Of a stretch of 64,000 bases of DNA, positions 7,818-16,782 are shown piece after piece. Position 1 is the first letter of the stretch. The number at the start of each line of letters is the position of its first letter. The notes below the pieces were generated by a model that was given only the letters and a program-made list of their open reading frames with translations, was not told the origin of the DNA and did no database searches. Origin of the DNA: Microbacterium hydrocarbonoxydans (lineage in GTDB: Bacteria > Actinomycetota > Actinomycetes > Actinomycetales > Microbacteriaceae); NCBI RefSeq assembly GCF_023715885.1, contig NZ_JAMBOY010000002.1, positions 1-64,000 of the forward strand. The letters run 5' to 3'. The position numbers and the translations under genes were made by a program.

Positions 7818-8969
7818 CTACCCGGCGAGCCCGAGGGCGCGCGCGATCACGAGCAGCTGCACCTCGGTCGTCCCCTCGCCGATCTCGAGGATCTTCGAGT
7901 CCCGGTAGTGCCTCGCGACCGGGAACTCGTTCATGAAGCCGTTCCCGCCGAAGATCTGCGTCGCGTCACGCGCGTTGTCCATCGCCGCCTCGCCGGCGAC
8001 GAGCTTCGCGATAGCGGCCTGCTCGGCGAACGGACGCCCGGCGTCGCGCAGACGGGCAGCGTGGTGCCAGGCCAGGCGAGCGGTGTGCACGCGGGCGCGC
8101 ATGCGGGCGAGCGTAAACTGCGCGTTCTGCCGGGTGCTGAGCGCGCTGCCGAAGATCGTGCGGCTCTTCGCGTAGTCGACGGCGGCCTCGAGGCATCCCT
8201 CCGCGGCGCCCGTCGACAGGGCGGCGATCGCGATCCGCCCCTCGTCGAGGATGCTGAGGAAGTTGCGGAAGCCGCTCCCCCGCTCGCCCACCAGATTCGC
8301 CGCCGGCACGCGGACGCCGTCGAAGGTGAGCGGATGGGTGTCCGACGCGTTCCAGCCGACCTTGTCGTAGGGGGCCTCGACCGTGAATCCGGGGGTGCCG
8401 TTGGGCACGATGATCGTCGAGATCTCCTTGCGCCCGTCGGCCTGACCGGTGACGGCGGTCACCGTGACGAAACGGGTGATCGGCGTCCCGGAATTCGTGA
8501 TGAACTGCTTGGAGCCGTCGATCACCCACTCCTCGCCCTCGAGGCGGGCCATGGTGCGCGTGGCTCCGGCATCGCTGCCGGCCTCGGGCTCAGTGAGGCC
8601 GAAGCCGGCCAGGGCGCGTCCGGCCAGGAGGTCGGGAAGGAGCTCCTGCTTCTGCTCCTCGGTGCCGAAGCGGAAGATCGGCATGGCGCCGAGACTCACG
8701 CCGGCTTCCAGCGTGATGGCGATCGACTGGTCGACGCGGCCGAGCGCCTCGATGGCGATGCCGAGCGCCATATAGTCGCCACCCTGTCCGCCGTACTCCT
8801 CGGGGAACGGGAGTCCGAACAGGCCGAGATCGCCCATCGATGCGACGACATCCATCGACAGGGTGTGCGTGCGGTCCGCCTCATACGACTGGGGCGCGAC
8901 GACGGTGTCGGCGAACTCCCGCACCATCGCGGCGAGCTCGTGCTCCTCCTCGGTCAGCTGATCCATCAT
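7818..8969 (-). CDS. Acyl-CoA dehydrogenase, probably isovaleryl-CoA dehydrogenase
   Basis: FAD-dependent acyl-CoA dehydrogenase, 383 residues. It has the all-alpha N-terminal domain, the middle beta-domain signature GFGLTEPEAGSDAGATRT near residue 120, and the C-terminal helical domain with QIFGGNGFMNEFPVARHYRDSK. The catalytic Glu is likely in the C-terminal domain near IGEGTTEVQ. Context in a leucine operon points to isovaleryl-CoA oxidation to 3-methylcrotonyl-CoA. Two ATG codons are in tandem (8969 and 8966) behind GGAGGAG; the first overlaps the upstream gene by four bases. Electrons should pass to ETF, which is not encoded here. Confidence 0.9.
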   Translation of the reverse strand: MMDQLTEEEHELAAMVREFADTVVAPQSYEADRTHTLSMDVVASMGDLGLFGLPFPEEYGGQGGDYMALGIAIEALGRVDQSIAITLEAGVSLGAMPIFRFGTEEQKQELLPDLLAGRALAGFGLTEPEAGSDAGATRTMARLEGEEWVIDGSKQFITNSGTPITRFVTVTAVTGQADGRKEISTIIVPNGTPGFTVEAPYDKVGWNASDTHPLTFDGVRVPAANLVGERGSGFRNFLSILDEGRIAIAALSTGAAEGCLEAAVDYAKSRTIFGSALSTRQNAQFTLARMRARVHTARLAWHHAARLRDAGRPFAEQAAIAKLVAGEAAMDNARDATQIFGGNGFMNEFPVARHYRDSKILEIGEGTTEVQLLVIARALGLAG

Positions 8970-10867
8970 TCGTTCTCCTCCGTCACTCGCGCCACCGGCT
9001 GATCGCGTCGAACCTGGTCCCCCACGGCGACGAGCACCTGCACGCTGCCGTCCTGCGGGGCGAGCACCGGGTGCTCCATCTTCATCGCCTCGATGGAGAC
9101 GAGCGGGTCGCCCGCCTTCACCGTCGCTCCGTCGACGACGTGCACGGCCACGACGCTGCCCGGCATCGGCGCACGGCCCTCGGGCCCCGCGCCCGCGGCG
9201 CCCTCGTCGCGCGTCCGCAGACGCCTCATGGTCGTGGCCCGTCGGTCGAGCGGCGTGAGTCGGGCGGATCGCCCGGCCTCGCTCACCCACACCGTGCCAT
9301 CGGCATCGATCGCGGTCGAGACCCCGGGGCCGTTCGCCCCCTCGACGCCGTCGATCACCTGGCCGTCGTCTGTGAGGAAGGCGAGAGCGCGCCGCCGCGG
9401 ATCGGACAGAGCCGCCCACACGCCGCCGGCGCGCCCCGCGCGGTCGGCCTTCTCGTCGCGGGCCGCCAGCACGGCCTCCCGCGCTGCGGCGAGCATGGCC
9501 GGTGAGGGCGGCTCGGCCACGACGGGCAGGAGCGTCTCGATGATGCCGGTGTCGAGGTCTCCCTCGACGACTCGCGGATCGCGGCAGAGCTGGCGGAGGA
9601 ACTCGATGTTCGTCTCCACGCCGAGCACCACGGTCGCGGCAAGCGCCTCGTCGAGCCGGCGCAGCGCGGTCTGCCTGTCGTCGGCCACGGCGATGATCTT
9701 CGCGATCATCGGATCGTAGAAGCCCGACACCTCGGAGTCGGACTCCACCGCGGCATCCACCCGCACACCGGCGGGCGGCCCGAACATCAGGATCCGTCCC
9801 GTCGACGGGAGGAACCCGCGGTGCGGAGACTCGGCGTAGACCCGCGCCTCGACCGCGTGACCGGTCAGCTTCGGAGCCGGATCCAGCCTGCCGCCCGCGG
9901 CGACGCGCAGCTGCAGCTCCACCAGGTCGAGGCCCGTGACCTCCTCCGTGACGGGGTGCTCCACCTGCAGCCGCGTGTTCATCTCGATGAAGAACACGTC
10001 GTCCGGTGCGTCGGCGTCGACGAGGAACTCCACGGTGCCGGCGCCCACGTACGAGACGCTCTCCCCGGCCTGCACGGCGGCTTCGAGAAGGGTCTGTCTC
10101 GTGGACTCCGGGATTCCCGCAGACGGCGCCTCCTCGATCACCTTCTGGTGTCGGCGCTGAAGAGTGCACTCGCGCTCGCCGAGCGCGATGACCGTTCCGT
10201 CTGCGTCCCCGACGACCTGCACCTCGATGTGCCGGGGCCTGCGGATCAGCCGCTCGAGAATGAGCGAATCTTCGCCGAATGCTGCCTTCGCGACACGCCG
10301 CGCCGAAGCGAGGGCGGGTGCGAGGCCGGCGGCATCAGCGACGACCTCCATGCCCTTGCCTCCGCCGCCCGCGCTGGGCTTGACGAGGAGAGGAAAGCCC
10401 ACGGATCCCGCTTCGTCGGCGATCTCCTGGTCCGACAGGCCGCGCGCGTCGAAGCCCGGCACCACGGGAACGCCCGAGCGCATGACGTGGTCGCGCGCTC
10501 GTGCCTTGTCGCCCATGATCTGCAGAGCCTCGACACCGGGGCCGATGAAGACGATGCCGCTCTCCGCACAGGCCTCGGCGAGACCAACGCTCTCCGACAG
10601 GAAGCCATAACCGGGGTGTATGGCTTGGGCGTCGGTGGTCCGTGCGGCCGAGATCACGGCATCGATGTCGAGATAGGACTCAGCGGCTGGTGGGGGGCCG
10701 ATCCGCACCGCGTCATCCGCTTCGCGCACGTGCGGCGCGTTCGCGTCGGCATCGCTGTACACGGCGATGCTGCGGATGCCGAGGGTCCGCAGAGTGCGGA
10801 TGACGCGGCGGGCGATCTCGCCGCGGTTCGCGACGAGGACGGTCTGGAAGTACGGGGTCGTCGACAT
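8966..10867 (-). CDS. Acyl-CoA carboxylase alpha subunit (biotin carboxylase/BCCP)
   Basis: Biotin-dependent carboxylase alpha chain, about 633 residues. It has the biotin carboxylase N-domain (VLVANRGEIARR), an ATP-grasp domain (KPSAGGGGKGM; EMNTRLQVEHPVTE), the C-terminal lid, a BT linker and a biotinyl domain with EAMKMEH near residue 595. With the next gene upstream it forms a methylcrotonyl-CoA carboxylase type enzyme. The ATG at 10867 is preferred because AGGA sits ten bases upstream; a GTG at 10876 would overlap the carboxyltransferase gene by four bases. Matches accA1 (Rv2501c) by position. Confidence 0.92.
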   Translation of the reverse strand: MSTTPYFQTVLVANRGEIARRVIRTLRTLGIRSIAVYSDADANAPHVREADDAVRIGPPPAAESYLDIDAVISAARTTDAQAIHPGYGFLSESVGLAEACAESGIVFIGPGVEALQIMGDKARARDHVMRSGVPVVPGFDARGLSDQEIADEAGSVGFPLLVKPSAGGGGKGMEVVADAAGLAPALASARRVAKAAFGEDSLILERLIRRPRHIEVQVVGDADGTVIALGERECTLQRRHQKVIEEAPSAGIPESTRQTLLEAAVQAGESVSYVGAGTVEFLVDADAPDDVFFIEMNTRLQVEHPVTEEVTGLDLVELQLRVAAGGRLDPAPKLTGHAVEARVYAESPHRGFLPSTGRILMFGPPAGVRVDAAVESDSEVSGFYDPMIAKIIAVADDRQTALRRLDEALAATVVLGVETNIEFLRQLCRDPRVVEGDLDTGIIETLLPVVAEPPSPAMLAAAREAVLAARDEKADRAGRAGGVWAALSDPRRRALAFLTDDGQVIDGVEGANGPGVSTAIDADGTVWVSEAGRSARLTPLDRRATTMRRLRTRDEGAAGAGPEGRAPMPGSVVAVHVVDGATVKAGDPLVSIEAMKMEHPVLAPQDGSVQVLVAVGDQVRRDQPVARVTEENE

Positions 10868-10872
10868 GGCGG

Positions 10873-12426
10873 TCACATCCTGAAGAGGCCGAAACGGGGC
10901 TCGGGCAGGGGCGTGCGGGCGACCACGTCCAGCGCGAGCCCGAGGAGGTCGCGGGTCTGCGCGGGATCGATGATGCCGTCGTCCCAGAGCCGTGCCGTCG
11001 CGTAGTACGGCTCGCCCTGCGTCTCGTACTGCTGGCGGATCGGCTGCTGAAAAGCGGAACGGTCATCGGCGCTCCACGACTCGCCTCGCGCGGCGAGCTG
11101 GTCCTCCTTCACCGTGGCGAGAACGGACGCCGCCTGGGCGCCGCCCATGACGGAGATCCGACTGGCCGGCCAGGTCCACAGGAACCGGGGCGAGTAGGCG
11201 CGTCCGCACATGGAGTAGTTGCCGGCGCCGAATGAGCCGCCGACGATCACGGTGAGCTTCGGCACCCTCGTGCTCGCGACGGCCGTCACCATCTTCGCGC
11301 CGTCTTTCGCGATACCCCCGGCCTCGGCATCCGATCCGACCATGAAGCCGGTGATGTTCTGCAGGAAGAGCAGGGGGATGCCGCGCTGGTCGCAGAGCTC
11401 GATGAAGTGGGCGCCCTTGAGCGCCGACTCGCTGAAGAGCACGCCGTTGTTGGCGACGATGCCCACCGGGTGGCCGTGCAGCCGGGCGAAACCGGTGACG
11501 AGCGTGGTGCCGTACTCGGCCTTGAACTCGCGGAAGCTGTCTCCGTCGACGAGGCGGTCGATGACCACGTGCACGTCGTACGCCTCGTTCACGTCGACCG
11601 GCACGACGTCGTACAGCGCGCCGAGTTCGGAAGGGAGCCTGCTCTCGTGCACCTCCCACGCCGGCGCGGCAGGAGCGGGGAGCGTGGCGACGATGTCGCG
11701 CAGGATCTCGAGTGCGTGCTCGTCGTCATCGGCGAGGTGGTCGACGACGCCGCTTCGTCGGGCGTGCAGTTCGCCGCCGCCGAGCTCCTCTGCTGTGACG
11801 ACCTCCCCGATCGCGGCTTTCACGAGCGGGGGCCCGCCGAGGAAGATCGTCCCCTGGTTGCGAACGATGACGGTCTCGTCGCTCATCGCCGGCACGTATG
11901 CGCCGCCCGCGGTGCAGGAGCCGAGCACGGCGGCGAGCTGCGGGATCCGTTCCGCCGACATGCGCGCCTGGTTGTAGAAGATGCGGCCGAAGTGCTCGCG
12001 GTCCGGGAACACCTCGTCCTGCTTCGGAAGGAACGCACCACCGGAATCGACGAGATAGAGGCACGGCAGCCGGTTCTCGAGCGCGATCTCCTGCGCGCGC
12101 AGGTGCTTCTTCACGGTGAGGGGCAGATAGGTACCGCCCTTGACCGTGGCGTCGTTGCAGACGACCATGACGTGCCGCCCGTGCACGAGACCAATACCGG
12201 CGATGACTCCGGCTCCCGGCGCTTCACCGTCGTACAGTCCGTCGGCGGCGAGGGGTGCGATCTCCACGAAAGGACTGCCCTCGTCCAGCAACCGGGTCAC
12301 CCGGTCGCGCGGGAGCAGCTTCCCGCGGGACAGGTGCCTCTGACGCGAGGCCTCCGATCCGCCGAGAGCGGCGGTCGCGAGGCGCTCGCGCAGCTCCGCG
12401 GCCAGGGTCTCCTGGGATACCGGCAT
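10873..12426 (-). CDS. Acyl-CoA carboxylase beta subunit (methylcrotonyl-CoA type)
   Basis: Carboxyltransferase of the crotonase fold, 517 residues. It transfers CO2 from carboxybiotin to 3-methylcrotonyl-CoA. The two half-domains show the first oxyanion region ([17 protein letters not shown]) and the second ([12 protein letters not shown] ... [20 protein letters not shown]), which are typical of methylcrotonyl-CoA carboxylase rather than propionyl-CoA carboxylase. ATG 12426 follows GAGGAGGAC. It is the first gene of a five-gene leftward operon and diverges from a TetR gene across a palindromic operator. Equivalent to accD1 (Rv2502c) by position. Confidence 0.92.
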   Translation of the reverse strand: MPVSQETLAAELRERLATAALGGSEASRQRHLSRGKLLPRDRVTRLLDEGSPFVEIAPLAADGLYDGEAPGAGVIAGIGLVHGRHVMVVCNDATVKGGTYLPLTVKKHLRAQEIALENRLPCLYLVDSGGAFLPKQDEVFPDREHFGRIFYNQARMSAERIPQLAAVLGSCTAGGAYVPAMSDETVIVRNQGTIFLGGPPLVKAAIGEVVTAEELGGGELHARRSGVVDHLADDDEHALEILRDIVATLPAPAAPAWEVHESRLPSELGALYDVVPVDVNEAYDVHVVIDRLVDGDSFREFKAEYGTTLVTGFARLHGHPVGIVANNGVLFSESALKGAHFIELCDQRGIPLLFLQNITGFMVGSDAEAGGIAKDGAKMVTAVASTRVPKLTVIVGGSFGAGNYSMCGRAYSPRFLWTWPASRISVMGGAQAASVLATVKEDQLAARGESWSADDRSAFQQPIRQQYETQGEPYYATARLWDDGIIDPAQTRDLLGLALDVVARTPLPEPRFGLFRM

Positions 12427-12488
12427 CGTGTTGTCCTCCTCGACCCACATCGCGCCTCTGTAACGATCGGCGCGCTCGATGCGCTTTT

Positions 12489-12508
12489 CGGTTAGTGTTC
12501 ACTAACCG
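12489..12508. promoter_or_regulatory. Perfect palindrome, probable TetR operator
   Basis: CGGTTAGTG-TT-CACTAACCG is a perfect 9-2-9 inverted repeat in the 112-base gap between the carboxyltransferase and TetR genes. A weaker related half, CAGGTTA with TAACTG, lies at 12516-12536 just before the regulator start. The position suits repression of both divergent units. Confidence 0.75.
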
Positions 12509-12538
12509 ATTGCATCAGGTTAGCGAGGATTAACTGAG

Positions 12539-13132
12539 ATGACAACCCCTGTGACGGCTCGAGATCGCGCCAAGGCCGAGCGCTCCGACGCCATCCTCCG
12601 CGAGGCTGCGCGACTCTTCGCCGAGCGCGGTTACAACGGCGTCAGCCTGGAGGACATCGGCGCGGCGGTCGGGGTCTCGGGCCCCGCGGTGTACCGCCAC
12701 TTCGCCGGCAAGCAGGCGCTGCTGGGCGCCGTGCTGGTGCAGGTCAGCGAGGACCTCGTCTCCGGCGGCACGGACGTCGCGGCGCAGGCCGCGGACGATG
12801 CGGAGAGGATGCGGGCGCTGATCGCGTTCCATGTGGAATTCGCGCTCGGTCACGCCGACGTGATCCGCGTGCACGATCGAGACGTCGTGCAGCTCGCCGC
12901 AAGCGACCACGCCGAGGTGCGGCGACTGCAGCGGGCATACGTCGAACTGTGGATCCGCACGCTGGCGCCCCTGGTCGAGGCGGACCCCGACGAACTGCGC
13001 CTGCGCGTGCAGGCCTGCTTCGGCCTCATCAATTCCACGCCGCACAGCACGCGTTCCGCGGCACGGCGCCGCTCCACCACCGCCGCGGTGCTCGGCGCGA
13101 TGGCTGAGGCGGCGCTGCGCGCACCTAGCTGA
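12539..13132 (+). CDS. TetR-family regulator of the leucine operon
   Basis: Transcription factor of 197 residues. Its N-terminal helix-turn-helix shows AILREAARLFAERGYNGVSLEDIG followed by GVSGPAVYRHFAGKQALL (the first segment spans about residues 19-42, the second 45-62). The C-terminal domain is a ligand-binding helical bundle without obvious homology. It is divergently placed from the acyl-CoA carboxylase operon with a perfect palindrome between, so autoregulation and control of that operon are likely. The inducer may be an acyl-CoA intermediate, which is inference. Its 3' end overlaps the convergent E2 gene by eight bases. Confidence 0.88.
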   Translation: MTTPVTARDRAKAERSDAILREAARLFAERGYNGVSLEDIGAAVGVSGPAVYRHFAGKQALLGAVLVQVSEDLVSGGTDVAAQAADDAERMRALIAFHVEFALGHADVIRVHDRDVVQLAASDHAEVRRLQRAYVELWIRTLAPLVEADPDELRLRVQACFGLINSTPHSTRSAARRRSTTAAVLGAMAEAALRAPS

Positions 13133-14489
13133 ACAGCATCGCCCGCCCCGGCTCCTCCAGCACGTCGGCGACGTCCCTGAGGAACCGCGCACCCTCGGCA
13201 CCGTCGACCAGTCGATGGTCGAACGAGAGGCTCAACGTCATCAGCTGCCGCAGCGCGATCTCGCCGCGGTACTCCCACGGCTGTCGCCGGACAGCACCGA
13301 CGGCGAGGATGCCCGATTGCCCGGGCGGCAGGATCGGCGTGCCGGCGTCGACACCGAACACGCCGATGTTCGAGATCGAGAAGGTGCCGCCGGCGAGCTC
13401 AGCCGGCGACGTCTTGCCCGACCGCGCGGTGCTCGCCAACCCGGCGATCGCGTCCGCCAACTGTGTGAGCGTGAGCGACTGAGCCTCCCTGATGTTCGGG
13501 ACGATGAGACCTCGATCGGTCGCTGCGGCGATGCCGAGGTCGACGTACCCGTGCTCGACGATCTCGCCCGCCTGCTCGTCCCAGCGGGAGTTGAGGCCCG
13601 GCGTGCGCGGCAGCGCCATGCACACGGCCTTTGCGACCACGGCGAGCGGCCCGATCCGATGCTCGGCCAGAGGCCGATCCGCACGCAGAGTGGCGACCAG
13701 ATCCATGGTCGCGGTCACGTCGACCGTGTGGAAGACCGTGACGTGTGGTGCCGTGAACGCGCTCTGCACCATGGCCGCCGCGGTGTGCTTGCGCACCCCT
13801 CGGATCGGGATGCGCGTCTCGCGGTTCCCGGACGCAAGGGCGGCCGGGCCGTCGGGCACCGTCGTGGTCGCTGTCGGCGCGGCTGTGATCGACGCCGCTC
13901 CGACGCGAGCCGCATAGGCGTCGACGTCGGCACGCGTGATGAGCCGGTTCCCGACCTCCGCTGCGATCAGCACCAGGTCGACACCCAGGCGTTTCGCGTG
14001 GGCGCGCACCGGCGGCGTGGAGCGCGGTCGCTCCACAACCGTCTCCGACGATGCAGATGGCGTGGCGTCGTGCGGTGCCGCCTCGAGTACGGCGGTATCG
14101 GCTTGCGGCACCGCTCCCCCACGTCGTGCCCGACGAGCCGGGCGACCCGAGGCCGTGGGCGCCGCGCCGTAGCCGACCAGGTTGGGCTGGGTCTTCTCCT
14201 CGGCGTCCGCGGTCGCGGGCTGTTCGGCGGCGGAGACCGCCGCATCCGCGCCTTCCACCTCGAACGCGATGAGAGGCGCGCCCACGGCCACGGTCTCGCC
14301 CGCCTCGGCGTGCAGAGTCGAGACGGTGCCCTCGTACGGCGAGGGCAGCTCCACGACGGCCTTCGCCGTCTCGACCTCCGCGAGAGTCTGATTCAGTGCG
14401 ACGGGATCGCCGGGCGAGACGAGCCACTGCACGACCTCGGCCTCCGTGAGGCCTTCACCCAGGTCGGGAAGGCGGAATTCGGCGATCAC
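13125..14489 (-). CDS. bkdC: Branched-chain 2-oxoacid dehydrogenase E2 (dihydrolipoyl acyltransferase)
   Basis: E2 core of the dehydrogenase complex, 454 residues. It has one lipoyl domain (lipoylated Lys in VETAKAVVELP near residue 43), an Ala/Pro/Thr-rich linker, a peripheral-subunit-binding domain (PPVRAHAKRLGVDL near 165), and a CoA acyltransferase domain ending with the catalytic SLSFDHRLVDGA motif. GTG 14489 overlaps the E1-beta stop by four bases. Far larger upstream frame extensions are read-through of an overlapping frame and are not used. No E3 (lipoamide dehydrogenase) gene is nearby, so a shared E3 is expected elsewhere. Confidence 0.93.
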   Translation of the reverse strand: MIAEFRLPDLGEGLTEAEVVQWLVSPGDPVALNQTLAEVETAKAVVELPSPYEGTVSTLHAEAGETVAVGAPLIAFEVEGADAAVSAAEQPATADAEEKTQPNLVGYGAAPTASGRPARRARRGGAVPQADTAVLEAAPHDATPSASSETVVERPRSTPPVRAHAKRLGVDLVLIAAEVGNRLITRADVDAYAARVGAASITAAPTATTTVPDGPAALASGNRETRIPIRGVRKHTAAAMVQSAFTAPHVTVFHTVDVTATMDLVATLRADRPLAEHRIGPLAVVAKAVCMALPRTPGLNSRWDEQAGEIVEHGYVDLGIAAATDRGLIVPNIREAQSLTLTQLADAIAGLASTARSGKTSPAELAGGTFSISNIGVFGVDAGTPILPPGQSGILAVGAVRRQPWEYRGEIALRQLMTLSLSFDHRLVDGAEGARFLRDVADVLEEPGRAMLFS

Positions 14490-15496
14490 AGGTCGACCCC
14501 CGTCAGGCTGTTCGGCCGATCCATCGCCCGGTCGACCGCGTCGAGCAGCCGGTCGAGGTCCGGGAGGTGGTGCTTCTCGAGCTTCGCCGGCGGATAGGGG
14601 ATGTCGTGGCCCGTCACCCGCAGCGGCGCGGACTCGAGGTATTCGAAGCAGCGCTCGGTGATGCTCGCGATGACCTCGGCGGCCACACCCGCCTCGCGGG
14701 AGGCCTCGTGGGCCACCACCACACGGCCCGTCTTGCGCACCGACGCTGCCACGGAGTCGTAGTCGACGGGCGACAGCGACCGGAGGTCGATGACCTCGAG
14801 CGACACACCCTCGTCCTCCGCGGCGTCGGCCGCCTGCAGCGCGGTGGTGACCATCGCCCCATAGGTGATGAGAGTGGCATCCGAGCCGGACCGAACGACG
14901 CGCGCGAGGCCCATCGGGGCGGCATCCGCGAGGGGCGCGTCGAGGTCGACATCGCCCTTGTGGTGGTACAGGCGCTTGGGCTCGAAGAAGATCACCGGAT
15001 CGTCGCTCGCGATCGCCTGCCGCAGGCTCCGATAGGCGTCCGCGGGATTCGACACCGCGATCACGCGCAGTCCGGCCGTGTGGACGAAGTACGCCTCCGG
15101 AGACTCCGAGTGATGCTCGGCGGCACCGATGCCGCCGGCCCACGGGATGCGGATCGTGATCGGCATCCTCACTCGCCCCTGGGTGCGATAGTGCAGCTTC
15201 GCCACCTGCGCGACGATCTGGTCGAACGCCGGGTACACGAAGCCGTCGAACTGTATCTCGACGACCGGACGGTAGCCGCGGAAGGCGAGTCCGACCGCCA
15301 TCCCGACGATGCCGGACTCCGCCAGCGGGGTGTCGATCACGCGCGCGGATCCGAACTCGTCGAGGAGCCCATCGGTGATGCGGAAGACGCCGCCGAGCTT
15401 GCCGATGTCCTCGCCGAGCAGAACGACCCTGTCGTCGTCGCGCATCGCTTGACGCAGTCCGGCCCCGAGAGCCTTCCCGAGAGTGAGTTCCGTCAT
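14486..15496 (-). CDS. bkdB: Branched-chain 2-oxoacid dehydrogenase E1 beta
   Basis: Beta subunit of the thiamin-diphosphate-dependent E1, 336 residues. The transketolase pyrimidine domain (LGEDIGKLGGVFRITDGL; TPLAESGIVGMAVGLAFRG) is followed by the transketolase C-terminal domain (VIDLRSLSPVDYDSV; VAHEASREAGVAAEV). It pairs with E1 alpha encoded two bases upstream. Together they decarboxylate the 2-oxoacids of leucine, isoleucine and valine, then feed the acyl group to E2. Confidence 0.94.
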   Translation of the reverse strand: MTELTLGKALGAGLRQAMRDDDRVVLLGEDIGKLGGVFRITDGLLDEFGSARVIDTPLAESGIVGMAVGLAFRGYRPVVEIQFDGFVYPAFDQIVAQVAKLHYRTQGRVRMPITIRIPWAGGIGAAEHHSESPEAYFVHTAGLRVIAVSNPADAYRSLRQAIASDDPVIFFEPKRLYHHKGDVDLDAPLADAAPMGLARVVRSGSDATLITYGAMVTTALQAADAAEDEGVSLEVIDLRSLSPVDYDSVAASVRKTGRVVVAHEASREAGVAAEVIASITERCFEYLESAPLRVTGHDIPYPPAKLEKHHLPDLDRLLDAVDRAMDRPNSLTGVDL

Positions 15497-15498
15497 GA

Positions 15499-16614
15499 TC
15501 AGACCTCGCTCTCGAACGTCGCGAGGTAGGCCGCGTACTCGTCGCGCTGGCGGTCGAGTCCCGCGTGCGGCTCGGCGTAGACACCGTCGAAGACCGCGAG
15601 GGGTTCACGGGTGACCATGCCGAGGCACTCCGCCCGCATCTCCTTCGCCACGGCATCAGCCGCCGCCTGCGTCTCGGCGAGATGCTCGTCATCGAGCTCG
15701 CCGATCCCCCGGAGGTAGGTCTCCAGACGAGCGATCGGGTCGCGGTCGCGCCAGGCCTCGAGCTCCTCGGCGGGGCGGTACCTCGTCGGGTCGTCGGCAG
15801 TCGTGTGCGGCCCCATCCGGTACGTGACGGCCTCGATGTAGGCGGGCCCCTTGCCGGAGCGTGCGTGATCGAGCGCCCAGCGCATCGCGGCCAGGCACGC
15901 CAGCACGTCGTTGCCGTCGACTCGCATGCTCGGGATGCCGAAGCCCGGCGCGCGACCCGCGATGGGGTACTGCGACTGCAGAGCCACCGGCTCGGAGATC
16001 GCCCAGTGATTGTTCTGGCACACGAACACGACGGGCGCCCGGTAGGACGCCGCGAAGATCATCGCCTCGTTCACGTCGCCCTGGCTCGTCGCGCCGTCGC
16101 CGAAGTAGGTGACGGCGACTTCGTGGGCGCCCTCGAGACGGATGCCGAGGGCGTAGCCGACCGCGTGCAGGGACTGCGCGCCGATGATGATCTGCAGGGG
16201 CGCCACACGAAGCGCGGCAGGGTCATGCCCCGCGCCCTCCTCACCTCGCCACATGCGGACGTAGTCGCCGGGCTGGGCGCCGCGGGCGTAGATGACACCG
16301 GTCTCCCGGTAGCTCGGGAACACGAAATCCTGAGGCGCCAGTGCGCGCGCCGTGCCGATCTGCGTGGCCTCCTGCCCCTGGCACGGCGCCCACAGGCCGA
16401 GCTGTCCTTGCCGTTGCAGGGCGACACCCTCCGTGTCGATACGCCGGAGCACGACCATGTCGCGGTGCAGCGCGCGCAGCTGAGCGGGATCGACGTCGCT
16501 GATCAGGCGATCGAGCTGGGGGTTCGGGATCCGCGCGCCGTCGGGGGTCAGGATGCGCTCTGCGAGCTCCAGATCCTGCGCGGTGTCGACGATCGGGGTG
16601 ATCTGCGGTGACAT
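15499..16614 (-). CDS. bkdA: Branched-chain 2-oxoacid dehydrogenase E1 alpha
   Basis: Alpha subunit of E1, about 371 residues. The thiamin-diphosphate motif runs from GDGATSQGDVNEA to QNNHWA (about residues 185-220), and the phosphorylation-loop-like region RMGPHTTADDPTRYR is intact. Tandem ATG codons at 16617 and 16614 follow GGAGG; the second has the better spacing. First gene of the bkdABC operon, reading away from an Lrp-type regulator. The order bkdA-bkdB-bkdC next to the carboxylase operon matches M. tuberculosis Rv2497c-Rv2495c. Confidence 0.94.
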   Translation of the reverse strand: MSPQITPIVDTAQDLELAERILTPDGARIPNPQLDRLISDVDPAQLRALHRDMVVLRRIDTEGVALQRQGQLGLWAPCQGQEATQIGTARALAPQDFVFPSYRETGVIYARGAQPGDYVRMWRGEEGAGHDPAALRVAPLQIIIGAQSLHAVGYALGIRLEGAHEVAVTYFGDGATSQGDVNEAMIFAASYRAPVVFVCQNNHWAISEPVALQSQYPIAGRAPGFGIPSMRVDGNDVLACLAAMRWALDHARSGKGPAYIEAVTYRMGPHTTADDPTRYRPAEELEAWRDRDPIARLETYLRGIGELDDEHLAETQAAADAVAKEMRAECLGMVTREPLAVFDGVYAEPHAGLDRQRDEYAAYLATFESEV

Positions 16615-16710
16615 CATCGTCCTCCTCGTTCGCGGCGTCCTCCTGGGACGACCGCGCGGCAACCGGCATCGTCACCGGCTAACCAGAGCGTACGTCTGCT
16701 CATCACCTCG

Positions 16711-16746
16711 CTCAAGCAATGGAAGACCGCTTGAGCATGTTGCTCA
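16711..16746. promoter_or_regulatory. Two overlapping palindromes, probable Lrp/BkdR operator
   Basis: CTCAAGC at 16711-16717 and GCTTGAG at 16729-16735 form a perfect inverted repeat with an 11-base spacer. TGAGCA-TGT-TGCTCA at 16732-16746 is a second perfect palindrome sharing TGAG with the first. The pair lies between bkdA and the Lrp-type gene and covers the -35 region of the latter. Confidence 0.7.
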
Positions 16747-16768
16747 ATTCAGTGGAATACCACCCTGC

Positions 16769-16774
16769 TACCCT
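16769..16774 (+). promoter_or_regulatory. -10 box TACCCT of Lrp/AsnC regulator (leaderless)
   Basis: TACCCT ends eight bases before ATG 16783, and no ribosome-binding site lies between. The transcript should begin at the start codon. Confidence 0.6.
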
Positions 16775-16782
16775 TTGGCACT

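Noticed and set aside
7818..10169. Acyl-CoA dehydrogenase frame extended to 783 residues
   Set aside because: The extra 400 residues are the wrong frame of the biotin carboxylase gene. The true start is at 8969 with a GGAGGAG site.
13125..15692. E2 frame extended to 855 residues
   Set aside because: The upstream part is an out-of-frame reading of E1 beta. The conserved lipoyl-domain start is GTG 14489.
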